Origin: Eubacteriales Family XIII. Incertae Sedis bacterium
Lineage (GTDB): Bacteria > Bacillota_A > Clostridia > Peptostreptococcales > Anaerovoracaceae
Length of the DNA stretch: 6,655 nucleotides
Direction: 5' to 3'
Assembly (NCBI GenBank): GCA_031280075.1
Contig: JAITHG010000234.1
Coordinates: 1 to 6,655 of the forward strand
This document shows, one piece after another, positions 1-6,487 of this stretch. The translations under genes were made by a program, and so were the position numbers. The stretch's first letter is position 1. Each line of letters opens with the position of its first letter. The notes under the pieces are model-generated. The model worked only from the letters and a program-made list of their open reading frames with translations, had not been told where the DNA came from and ran no database searches.

Positions 1-579
1 CCAGGCATCGGCTACGGGGGCAGCTGCTTCCCGAAGGATGTCCGCTCGCTGGTCAGCGTCAGCGAAGGTGCCGGCTACACGCCGCAGATCCTCCGTGCTG
101 TTGACGGCGTGAACAACCGCCAGAAAGAAGTCCTTCCGGCGAAGGTCGTCGCGCGGTACGGCGAGGATCTCTCGGGCAGGCGCTTCGCGGTCTGGGGGCT
201 CGCCTTCAAGCCAAACACGGACGACATGCGAGAGGCACCGTCCCTGTCCATCATCCGGGCGCTCGCCGCGCGCGGCGCGCACGTCCAGGCCTACGACCCG
301 CAGGCGATGGAAGCAGCCCGCACGCACTATTTCCAGGAAGAGGTGCAGTCGGGCGCGCTCCGCTTCGCAAAGGATCGCTATGCAGTGCTGGAGGGTGCGG
401 ATGCCCTGCTGCTCCTGACCGAGTGGCAGGAGTTCAAAAGCCCGGATTTTGACCGCATCAAGGAGGCTCTGAAGGAGCCGGTGCTCTTCGACGGGCGCAA
501 CCAGTTTGATGACAGGGCGCTCGTTGAGGCGGGCTTTACCTACATCCGCATCGGCTATGCCCCGTGCGCAGACCGATGA
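1..579 (+). CDS. ugd: UDP-glucose 6-dehydrogenase, C-terminal part (5' end outside window)
   Basis: Oxidises UDP-glucose to UDP-glucuronate with two NAD+ in the cytoplasm, supplying uronic acid for capsule or other surface glycans. The frame is open from base 1 and gives 192 residues. It begins at the active-site loop GYGGSCFPKD, whose Cys (residue 9 here) is the thiohemiacetal-forming nucleophile of the UDP-glucose/GDP-mannose dehydrogenase family. A central helix follows (VDGVNNRQKE). The C-terminal UDP-binding domain then shows WGLAFKPNTDDMREAPS (about residues 65-81), AYDPQA, LLLTEW and DGRNQFD, all typical of this family. In full-length bacterial enzymes the Cys lies near residue 260, so roughly 250 N-terminal residues, including the first Rossmann domain, lie upstream of the window. 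The stop overlaps the next start (ATGA), implying a shared transcript. GDP-mannose dehydrogenase is an alternative, but the FKPNTDD and DGRN motifs favour UDP-glucose dehydrogenase. Confidence 0.93.
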   Translation, partial: PGIGYGGSCFPKDVRSLVSVSEGAGYTPQILRAVDGVNNRQKEVLPAKVVARYGEDLSGRRFAVWGLAFKPNTDDMREAPSLSIIRALAARGAHVQAYDPQAMEAARTHYFQEEVQSGALRFAKDRYAVLEGADALLLLTEWQEFKSPDFDRIKEALKEPVLFDGRNQFDDRALVEAGFTYIRIGYAPCADR

Positions 580-2612
580 AGAGCATCGTCGTCCAGACCT
601 ATTTCCACCTGCTGCACGCCATCGCCCTCACGCTGGACAAGGGGCTGGACGCGCGTCTATATGTGTCAAGGTCTTTCCTTGATTTCTCGGATGACCTGAT
701 CGCCCGCATCGAGGACACGGGGCTGTTCGGATCTGTGACGACCATCCAGGACAAGGGGGATCTCGACGGCTTTCTCGAAGCCATGCGACGGACGGAAGGC
801 ATGGACGATGCGGAGATCGACAGGATCGGATCCTCCATCTTCGAAGAATACCTGACACCGTATTACGCAGACCGCTTTGCAGAGGCAGACCCGGAGGAAG
901 AGATCATCCTCTACAACGACTCACAGTGGTACTTCTACTATATCGCGAACCGCTTCAAGGACATCACGGTCGCTGAGGACGGCTACGGCGTGATCGCCAG
1001 GATGCTGGAGAGCAAGGAGGCGATGACGAAGCTCAACCGCACGCACAGCCTGCGTGCCCGCTTTGTCGGGAAGTATTTCCCGCCACCGCTCTTCCGGCAT
1101 GAAAACGTGCGCAGGGTCATCGGCAGCGTCGCGCTCGGTCAGATGCCCGCCTATCTGGAAGGCAGGTTCGAAGTCGACGACTTCCGCGACATGGTGGAGC
1201 GCAACCGGGCGCGCTTCGGGGAGACCGTCCGCAGCATCTTCGATGTCGCAGGGCTGCCCGAAGGCGGCGGCGAACCGCTGGGAACCCTCGTCATCGGGCA
1301 GCCGCTGCACCGCGTGCACCTCTGCGACGAGGGTGAGGAATACCTGCTGCACCGCCGCATGATTGAAGAATACTGGACGTGGGGCAAGCCGGTATGGCTC
1401 AAGCCACACCCCGCCGAGACGCTCGACTTCGGAGCCTTGGGGGGGGTGGGCGTGAACGTCCTGCCCAAGGATTTCCCGATCGAGCTGTTCGACTGTCTGG
1501 GCATCCGCTTCGAGCGGGCGGTCAGCTTCGCCTCGGCGGCGCTCGACACCATCGGTTTTGCGGAGGAAAAGATCCGCGTCTTTCAGGGGGATGGGGTGTC
1601 TGTCGAGGAGACGCAGTCCTTCATCAAGGACTATGTGGCAGGCGAACGGTTCCGCGTGGGTATCTACATGCCCGTGCGCCGTGTGGACGAACGGACAAAG
1701 GCATGCATCCGGAAATATGCCTCCGCTCCGTCGGGCATCCATGTCAACATCTATACTGTCTGCCCGGGAGAAGAAGTGCATGGGGATCTGGCGAGGGCAG
1801 TGGCGGAGATGTATCCGGACGGCCCTGCCAAAGACATGCATATCGAAATATTGTCAGGTATCCCCCTTGACGCATGGGGCATCTTCGAGGGGCATGCACG
1901 CGGGTGCCGCGCAAACGACTTCTTCCTCATCCTGGAGAGCGACATGCCGGCGAACCACATCGCGCGTGCCATCGCGCACGAGGTCGGCGAGCACGGATGG
2001 ATGCTGAAGGCGCTGCTCTTCACGGAGTACGTCAAGCGGGATGCCGAGCTGTACCCCATGCCCATCGGGCGCGTCAAGGGCTACTATACGCCGCGCATCA
2101 GCAACCGCCTCTACCGCCGGGAATGCGTCTACCGCATGGAAGACATCCTAGCGGAGGATTCCGTCTCGGATGCCATGCGAGGGAAGCCGGGGCACGTCGC
2201 CTATAGGCGAACTCGTTTCCTCTACCGCGACCTGCCCCGGAAGTCGCTGCGCCCGCGCGCGAAGGATGCCGTCCGGCATTTCGAGGAAGAGCTGCGCGTC
2301 CTCGCGGAGGCGCTGGCGCAGGGGACGATGGCGGAGGAGGCGTGCTGCGCCAGCGCCGGGCTGCTCTGCGGCGACCTTGCGTTTGCGCTGCTGCTCGCCG
2401 GGGAAGCGAAGGCGAGGGCAGCAGGGGGCATGGACGCGCTGGTCAGCCTGCCCGCCGAGCTGCTGCTCGGGGCGGTGCAGGAGGAAGAAAACCAAGCGGT
2501 GCTGGCAGCAGCCGTCTCCGCCGCGCAGGAGTTCCTGAAGGAGCCGCCCGAGCCGGAAGGCTGGTTCAGCCGCACCGAGCAGCGCCTGCGCAGGCTTCGG
2601 GGCAAAGAGTAG
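576..2612 (+). CDS. Sialyltransferase-like (GT52/polysialyltransferase type) glycosyltransferase with a large C-terminal extension
   Basis: Probable transferase of a CMP-activated nonulosonic acid to a surface glycan. Seen in the 678-residue product: an N-terminal opening like that of GT52/polysialyltransferase proteins (VVQTYFHLLHAIAL); AEDGYG with EDG at residues 134-136; LVIGQPL at 238-244; KPHP at 276-279; and a Ser-containing stretch, SFASAALDT, at 317-325. Bacterial sialyltransferases of families GT38, GT52 and GT80 share a D/E-D/E-G motif (general base) and an HP motif (CMP binding, general acid), in this order and about this spacing. Residues 360-520 start a new module (VGIYMPVRRVDERTK, then FFLILESDMPAN, then RISNRLYRRE) that resembles the layout of a GT-A glycosyltransferase; this is inference. 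Residues 560-655 are Ala/Leu/Glu-rich and probably helical. No signal peptide or membrane segment is visible. ATG at 576 is chosen because it overlaps the ugd stop (ATGA); the in-frame GTG at 564 is less likely. No good ribosome site is seen, so translation is probably coupled to ugd. Contains a G8 tract. Acceptor and donor are not determinable here. Confidence 0.8.
   Translation: MKSIVVQTYFHLLHAIALTLDKGLDARLYVSRSFLDFSDDLIARIEDTGLFGSVTTIQDKGDLDGFLEAMRRTEGMDDAEIDRIGSSIFEEYLTPYYADRFAEADPEEEIILYNDSQWYFYYIANRFKDITVAEDGYGVIARMLESKEAMTKLNRTHSLRARFVGKYFPPPLFRHENVRRVIGSVALGQMPAYLEGRFEVDDFRDMVERNRARFGETVRSIFDVAGLPEGGGEPLGTLVIGQPLHRVHLCDEGEEYLLHRRMIEEYWTWGKPVWLKPHPAETLDFGALGGVGVNVLPKDFPIELFDCLGIRFERAVSFASAALDTIGFAEEKIRVFQGDGVSVEETQSFIKDYVAGERFRVGIYMPVRRVDERTKACIRKYASAPSGIHVNIYTVCPGEEVHGDLARAVAEMYPDGPAKDMHIEILSGIPLDAWGIFEGHARGCRANDFFLILESDMPANHIARAIAHEVGEHGWMLKALLFTEYVKRDAELYPMPIGRVKGYYTPRISNRLYRRECVYRMEDILAEDSVSDAMRGKPGHVAYRRTRFLYRDLPRKSLRPRAKDAVRHFEEELRVLAEALAQGTMAEEACCASAGLLCGDLAFALLLAGEAKARAAGGMDALVSLPAELLLGAVQEEENQAVLAAAVSAAQEFLKEPPEPEGWFSRTEQRLRRLRGKE
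1439..1446 (+). repeat. G8 homopolymer tract inside the sialyltransferase-like gene
   Basis: Eight consecutive G, followed by T and GGG, read as TTG GGG GGG GTG in the present open frame (around residues 288-291, ten residues after the KPHP motif). Losing one G would bring a TGA at 1453-1455 into frame and end the protein at about 292 residues. Gaining one G would shift into a frame that stays open to the stop at 1868-1870. Poly-G tracts in surface-glycan transferase genes are classic slipped-strand phase-variation sites in other bacteria. Whether this one varies is not shown. Confidence 0.85.
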
Positions 2613-2618
2613 CTCACT

Positions 2619-2647
2619 TTGCATGTTATAAAGAAAGAAAGTATAAT
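2619..2647 (+). promoter_or_regulatory. Sigma-70-type promoter for the legB-ptmE-legI-GNAT unit
   Basis: A perfect -10 box TATAAT lies at 2642-2647. TTGCAT at 2619-2624 is a partial -35 (TTG conserved) with an ideal 17-base spacer; TTTGCA one base earlier matches as well, with an 18-base spacer. The expected start is near 2653-2655, giving a leader of about 33 bases before the legB ATG. This AT-rich stretch stands out sharply in the GC-rich surroundings and occupies the only gap between the ugd-transferase pair and legB. No terminator is visible upstream, so read-through from ugd is also possible. Confidence 0.75.
2630..2641 (+). repeat. (AAAG)3 tetranucleotide repeat in the promoter spacer
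   Basis: Three perfect AAAG units end directly before the -10 box and lie wholly inside the 17-base spacer of the legB promoter. Adding or losing a unit would change the spacer to 21 or 13 bases, both far from optimal. Only three units are present, so a high slippage rate is not expected. Confidence 0.7.
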
Positions 2648-2672
2648 GGAACGACGCAGTGGATATCGTAAT

Positions 2673-2680
2673 GGAAAGGG
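2673..2680 (+). promoter_or_regulatory. Strong ribosome binding site of legB
   Basis: GGAAAGGG ends six bases before the ATG at 2687. It is the best Shine-Dalgarno match in the window and fixes the start of the dehydratase gene. Neighbouring genes that rely on stop-start overlaps have much weaker sites. Confidence 0.8.
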
Positions 2681-2686
2681 CATTTT

Positions 2687-3670
2687 ATGGGCAAAAAGGC
2701 ATTGGTCACGGGTTCGGAGGGTTTTATCGGAAGCCATCTTGTGGAGCGCCTGCTGGATGCGGGCTGGTCTGTGCGAGCCTTCGTTCTCTACAATTCCTTC
2801 AACAACTGGGGCTGGCTCGACACCTTCCCGAAGGAGCGCCTGCGGGAGATTGAGGTCTTCACGGGCGATGTGCGCGACCCGAACGGGGTGAAGGAGGCGA
2901 TGAAGGGCGTGGATACGGTCTTCCACCTCGCCGCCCTCATCGCCATCCCATTCAGCTACCATTCGCCTGACACCTATGTGGACACGAACATCAAGGGCAC
3001 GCTGAACGTGCTGCAGGCGGCGCGTGACCTAGGCACGGGTCGCGTCCTCGTCACCTCGACTTCCGAGGTCTACGGGACGGCGCAGTATGTCCCGATCGAC
3101 GAGGCACACCCCTTCCAGGGGCAGTCGCCGTACTCCGCGACGAAGATTGGCGCGGATCGGCTTGCGGAGAGCTTCTACCGGAGCTTCGACCTGCCCGTCA
3201 CCATCGTGCGCCCCTTCAATACCTACGGCCCGAGGCAGTCGGCGCGCGCCGTCATCCCGACCATCATCACGCAGCTGCTCTCCGGCATGGAGGAGATCCG
3301 GCTCGGCGCACTCTCGCCCACGCGGGACTTCAATTATGTAAAGGATACAGCGGACGGCTTCCTGGCGATCGAGCGGGCAGAGGGCTGCATCGGTGAGGAG
3401 ATCAACATCGCGACCCAGCAGGAGATCTCCGTTGGGGAGCTCGCGCGGGAGCTGGTGGCACAGATCAACCCCGCCGCGCGCATCGTCACGGACGAGGTGC
3501 GGCTGCGCCCGGAGAAGAGCGAGGTGGAGCGTCTGCTCGGGAGCAACGCAAAAATCGCCGCGCTGACAGGCTGGCAGCCGCAGCACACACTGCGGGAGGG
3601 GCTGGCGGAGACCATCGCCTTCCTGCGGGACAACCTTGACCGCTACAAGCCGGAAGTCTACAACCTGTGA
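2687..3670 (+). CDS. legB: LegB-type NAD-dependent sugar-nucleotide 4,6-dehydratase
   Basis: Short-chain dehydrogenase/reductase of 327 residues, the usual extended-SDR length. It is predicted to convert a nucleotide-linked GlcNAc to its 4-keto-6-deoxy derivative, the first committed step to legionaminic acid (GDP-GlcNAc in C. jejuni LegB). Seen: the NAD-binding motif GSEGFIG (Gly 9, 12, 15); GDVRD at 60-64; VFHLAALIAIPFSY at 78-91; the catalytic segment TSTSEVYG at 123-130; Tyr149 and Lys153 of the YxxxK pair (SPYSATK); and RPFNTYGPRQ at 175-184. The Asp of the TDE triad common in RmlB-type dehydratases is Ser126 here, with Glu127 kept. My recollection is that LegB-like proteins often carry this Ser, but I cannot verify it. 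The start follows a strong ribosome site, and the end overlaps ptmE by four bases. An epimerase or decarboxylase of the same fold is possible, but the adjacent ptmE and legI strongly favour LegB. Confidence 0.87.
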   Translation: MGKKALVTGSEGFIGSHLVERLLDAGWSVRAFVLYNSFNNWGWLDTFPKERLREIEVFTGDVRDPNGVKEAMKGVDTVFHLAALIAIPFSYHSPDTYVDTNIKGTLNVLQAARDLGTGRVLVTSTSEVYGTAQYVPIDEAHPFQGQSPYSATKIGADRLAESFYRSFDLPVTIVRPFNTYGPRQSARAVIPTIITQLLSGMEEIRLGALSPTRDFNYVKDTADGFLAIERAEGCIGEEINIATQQEISVGELARELVAQINPAARIVTDEVRLRPEKSEVERLLGSNAKIAALTGWQPQHTLREGLAETIAFLRDNLDRYKPEVYNL

Positions 3671-4767
3671 CGGTGGGCATCATGGGCGGAAAGGTCAACC
3701 TCGACAACTACATCATCCCGGAGAGCATGCCCATCATCGACGCGATGGCGGTCATCAACGACAACGCCAAAGGCATCGCCGTCGTCTGCGACGGCATGGT
3801 GCTGCGCGGTGTCGTGACGGACGGCAACATCCGCCGCTACATCCTCGGCAAGGGCGACCTGCGCGCCTCCATCGCCGCCGTGACAAACTACGAAGCGAAG
3901 TACATCAACCACCACGACGGCATCGACCCCATCGCCTACATGCGCGCCAACCACATCGACGCGCTTCCCATCGTGAACAGCCGGAACGAAGTGATCTCCA
4001 TCGCGTTTACGAGCGAGGAGAAGGTCTACAAATCCACGAAGCTCGATGTCCCCGTCGTCATCATGGCGGGAGGGAAGGGCACGAGGCTGCTGCCGTTCAC
4101 GAGCGTGCTGCCCAAGCCGCTGATCCCCGTCGGAGACAAGACGATCACGGAGCTGATCATCGAAAAATTTTCTACATTCGGCTGCGACCACTTCGAGATG
4201 ATCGTGAATTATAAGAAGAACCTCATCCGGACCTTCTTCGAGGAGCTTCCATTGGAATGCACCGTGTCCTTTACGGAAGAAGAGGAGTACCTAGGGACGG
4301 GCGGCGGGCTGAAGCTGCTGGAGGGGCGCTACGACGATGCCTTCTTCATGACGAACTGCGACATCCTGGTCGAGGAGGACTACAGCGAGGTGCTGCGCCA
4401 CCACCGGGAGAAGGGCAACGTCGTGACGGTCGTCTGCGCACTGCGGCGCTCCGTCATCCCCTACGGCACGGTCGAGGTCAGCCGGGAGGGCGCCATCGAG
4501 CGCATCAACGAGAAGCCGAGTTTCACGCATCTCGTCAACACGGGGTTTTACGTCATCGAACCGGACTTCCTCCGGCACATCCCCGCAGGCACCTTCATCC
4601 ACATCACGGATGCCATCGAGCACTGCGTGGCGGCGGGCGGGCGCGTGGGGGCATACCCCATCAGTGACAGCGCGTGGCACGACATGGGCGAACCCGCCGC
4701 GATGGAGCGGATGGCACGGCATCTGGAAACAGCACGCCAACCGGATCCGGGACAGAGCATCGAATAA
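3667..4767 (+). CDS. ptmE: PtmE-type CBS-domain sugar-1-phosphate nucleotidyltransferase
   Basis: Predicted to charge an amino sugar phosphate with a nucleotide. C. jejuni PtmE, with the same two-part layout, is a glucosamine-1-phosphate guanylyltransferase that feeds LegB. The 366-residue product has a CBS pair at about residues 10-122 (IAVVCDGMVLRGVVTDGNIRR; ALPIVNSRNEVISIAF). A nucleotidyltransferase domain follows from about 128: AGGKGTRLLPFT at 134-145, LPKP at 148-151, TNCD at 229-232 with the metal-binding Asp, NEKP at 281-284, NTGFYV at 291-296, and WHDMGEP at 337-343. GTG at 3667 overlaps the legB stop (GTGA) and has GGAAG ten bases upstream; GTG 3673 and ATG 3682 are in-frame alternatives. 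The final codons and the TAA-TAG double stop lie in the first copy of a 41-bp tandem repeat. Guanylyl specificity is inferred from homologues; CBS pairs often bind adenine nucleotides, so allosteric control is plausible. Confidence 0.87.
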   Translation: MTVGIMGGKVNLDNYIIPESMPIIDAMAVINDNAKGIAVVCDGMVLRGVVTDGNIRRYILGKGDLRASIAAVTNYEAKYINHHDGIDPIAYMRANHIDALPIVNSRNEVISIAFTSEEKVYKSTKLDVPVVIMAGGKGTRLLPFTSVLPKPLIPVGDKTITELIIEKFSTFGCDHFEMIVNYKKNLIRTFFEELPLECTVSFTEEEEYLGTGGGLKLLEGRYDDAFFMTNCDILVEEDYSEVLRHHREKGNVVTVVCALRRSVIPYGTVEVSREGAIERINEKPSFTHLVNTGFYVIEPDFLRHIPAGTFIHITDAIEHCVAAGGRVGAYPISDSAWHDMGEPAAMERMARHLETARQPDPGQSIE

Positions 4768-4899
4768 TAGGAGCAGGCAGGGCGGTGCACAGACAGGGCA
4801 TCGAATAATCGGGACAGGCAGGGCGGTGCACGGACAGGGCATCGAATAATCGGGACAGGCAGGACGGTGCACGACCAGGGCATCGAGCGAAAAGGACAG
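4751..4899 (+). repeat. 41-bp direct tandem repeat, about 3.6 copies, between ptmE and legI
   Basis: Copies begin at 4751, 4792, 4833 and 4874, with an exact period of 41. Copies 2 and 3 differ at one position (G to A at 4863). Copy 1 differs from copy 2 at five positions. Copy 4 is degenerate and partial: it keeps AGGGCATCGA and GGACAG and then merges into the legI ribosome site. Each full copy holds GCATCGAATAAT, CAGGCAGG and the palindrome GTGCAC. There is no spacer between copies, so this is not CRISPR. The array starts inside the ptmE coding end and fills nearly the whole 137-base intergenic gap. The unit is not a multiple of three and each copy contains TAA, so it is not protein-coding. 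No strong hairpin or terminator is seen. Function is unknown. Confidence 0.92.
4891..4896 (+). promoter_or_regulatory. Ribosome binding site of legI
   Basis: AAAGGA lies eight bases before the ATG at 4905. AGAGGA at 4898-4903 is a better-looking purine run but is too close to the start. The site lies in the degenerate last copy of the 41-bp repeat, where the sequence departs from the repeat consensus (GCGAAAA instead of ATAATCG). The divergence of copy 4 may thus have created or preserved the site. Confidence 0.6.
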
Positions 4900-4904
4900 A
4901 GGAC

Positions 4905-5921
4905 ATGAAACCGACGGAGACAACACCCACCTACATCATCGCGGAAGCGGGCGTCAACCACAACGGCGACGTGGCGCTCGCACACCGGCTCGTCAGCGCT
5001 GCGAAGCAGGCAGGTGCGGACGCGGTCAAGTTCCAGACCTTCCGCGCGGAGGCGCTCGTCTCGGCGGATGCCGAGAAGGCTGACTACCAGAAGGAAGCGA
5101 CGGGGGCACAGGAGAGTCAACTCGACATGATCCGGGCGCTGGAACTGCGCTACGAGGACTTCCGGGATCTGGCACGGCACTGCGCGGAGGAAGGCATCCA
5201 GTTCCTCTCGACCGCCTTTGACGCGGAGAGCCTCGACTTCCTCATGCGGGACATCGGGCAACCGCTCGTGAAGATCCCGTCCGGGGAGATCACGAACTTG
5301 CCCCTGCTCCTGCGCGCAGCGTCCTACCGCCGTCCCGTGATCCTCTCCACCGGCATGAGCAGCCTGGCGGAGGTGCTGGCGGCCTACGATGCCCTGCGCG
5401 GAAACGGTGCGCCGGAAGTCACGCTGCTGCACTGCACGACGGAATACCCGGCGCCGCTGCGCGATGTGAACCTGCGCGCCATGGACACCCTGCAGAAGGT
5501 CTTCAACTGCGCCGTGGGCTACTCCGACCACACGGAGGGGATCGAGGTCCCGGTCGCCGCCGCCGCGCGCGGCGCGTCCGTCATCGAGAAGCACTTCACC
5601 CTCGACCGCTCGTTGCCCGGTCCCGACCACCGGGCGAGCCTGGATCCGTCCCAGCTTGCGGAGATGGTTCGGCTGATCCGGAACATCGAGCGCGCGCTCG
5701 GGGACGCGGAGAAGCGGGCGACCCCCTCGGAGTCGGGCAACGTGGCAGCCGCACGCAAGAGCATCGTCGCCGCGCGCGCCATCGGGCAGGGGGAACTGTT
5801 CTCGGAAGAGAACCTGACGACGAAGCGGCCGGGCACGGGCATCAGCCCCATGCGCTGGCTCGAGGTGATCGGCAGGGCGGCACCCCGCAGCTTCGCGAAG
5901 GACGAGCGCATCGAGCTATGA
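4905..5921 (+). CDS. legI: NeuB-family nonulosonic acid synthase, probable N,N'-diacetyllegionaminate synthase
   Basis: Condenses phosphoenolpyruvate with a 6-carbon N-acetylated sugar to make a nine-carbon sialic-acid-like sugar. In context the sugar is probably 2,4-diacetamido-2,4,6-trideoxymannose, giving legionaminic acid. The 338-residue product has the normal two-domain length. TIM barrel, about residues 8-265: IAEAGVNHNGD at 12-22, VKFQTF at 41-46, LSTAFD at 101-106, KIPSGEITNLP at 123-133, STGMSS at 148-153, LLHCTTEYPAP at 174-184, GYSDHTEG at 205-212 and IEKHFTLD at 227-234. His209 and His230 correspond to the metal-ligand histidines of meningococcal NeuB. The antifreeze-like SAF domain follows from about 278: ARKSIVAAR, KRPGTGISP. 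Nothing essential is missing. Sequence alone does not separate NeuB from LegI; the nearby LegB and PtmE decide the call. PseI is less likely for the same reason. The stop overlaps the GNAT start (ATGA). Confidence 0.88.
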   Translation: MKPTETTPTYIIAEAGVNHNGDVALAHRLVSAAKQAGADAVKFQTFRAEALVSADAEKADYQKEATGAQESQLDMIRALELRYEDFRDLARHCAEEGIQFLSTAFDAESLDFLMRDIGQPLVKIPSGEITNLPLLLRAASYRRPVILSTGMSSLAEVLAAYDALRGNGAPEVTLLHCTTEYPAPLRDVNLRAMDTLQKVFNCAVGYSDHTEGIEVPVAAAARGASVIEKHFTLDRSLPGPDHRASLDPSQLAEMVRLIRNIERALGDAEKRATPSESGNVAAARKSIVAARAIGQGELFSEENLTTKRPGTGISPMRWLEVIGRAAPRSFAKDERIEL

Positions 5922-6449
5922 GCGGGGGCAAGCCGGACGCGGGCATTTCCTACAGGCTGGCAGACTACGCGGACGCGCGGGAGCTTGCTGCCATCGGCGC
6001 GATGTACGGGCGCATCTTCCACGTGGACATGGCTGAGTCGCTCTCTTTCTGGTAAGGGGCAAACCCGGCGGGCGCGCCCTGCGGCGTGGTCGCCCTCGAC
6101 GGCGAGGACATCGTCGGGCATTTCGGGACGATGTCGGTCTGCGCCTCCGTCGGCGGCGCGTTGCAGCGCGGCAGGATCTCCATGGGCTTCATGGTGGACG
6201 GAATCTGCCGGGGGCGCGGCGTGGCATCGGGGCTTTCGGATGCCCTGTTCGAGGCGCTGTCCGCCGCAGGGCAGGATCGCTTCGTCATCGGTTTCCCCAA
6301 CGATGTCTCCTTTCACATGCATACGGCGCGGATGGAATACACGCCCATCCGCGACTACCGCTTCGTCACACTTCCCAGGGGAAGGGCGGCGCAGCGCTAC
6401 GAACCGATATCGGGCGACGCTTTTACCGGATTCCTGCCCGGAGGTGTGT

Positions 6450-6487
6450 CAGGTGGTTTTGTTGACAGTGTTGGCGCGAACCACCTG
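6450..6487 (+). repeat. 9-bp perfect inverted repeat within the GNAT frame
   Basis: CAGGTGGTT (6450-6458) and AACCACCTG (6479-6487) are perfect reverse complements separated by 20 bases. The segment lies in a T-richer patch with codons such as GGT, GTT, AGT and TTT that are rare elsewhere in the window. It has no T-run after it, so it is not a standard terminator. An arm length of nine at this spacing could arise by chance in a sequence this long. Confidence 0.4.

Noticed and set aside
564..575. GTG at 564 as start of the transferase gene
   Set aside because: ATG at 576 forms an ATGA overlap with the ugd stop, the arrangement also seen at 5918, and the protein then begins like family members.
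921..1841. Long minus-strand open frame (306 codons) opposite the transferase gene
   Set aside because: Its product is rich in His, Arg and Asp with no recognisable motif. It is the expected antisense shadow of a GC-rich gene, while the plus strand carries clear family motifs.
2584..2595. GCCTGCGCAGGC palindrome as a terminator of the transferase gene
   Set aside because: The stem is a 12-base palindrome without a loop, lies inside the coding end, and has no T-run after it.
2604..2620. AAAGAGTAGCTCACTTT as an operator or terminator
   Set aside because: The dyad is imperfect, with internal mismatches, and short, and no downstream feature supports it. It overlaps the stop codon and the edge of the -35 box by position only.
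4751..4899. CRISPR array
   Set aside because: The copies are directly adjacent with no unique spacers, and no cas-like gene is present.
5561..5574. 14-base palindrome CGCCGCGCGCGGCG, also present at 264-277
   Set aside because: Both copies encode the same Ala-Arg-Gly-Ala turn with GC-rich codons, so composition and protein sequence explain the match.
4548..5630. Long minus-strand open frame (360 codons) across legI and the tandem repeat
   Set aside because: It runs antisense through strongly conserved legI motifs, and its repeated peptide merely translates the 41-bp array. No ribosome site or family resemblance is seen.
6462..6467. Perfect TTGACA as a promoter -35 box
   Set aside because: No TATAAT-like sequence lies 16-18 bases downstream; the region there is CACCTGTGCC.
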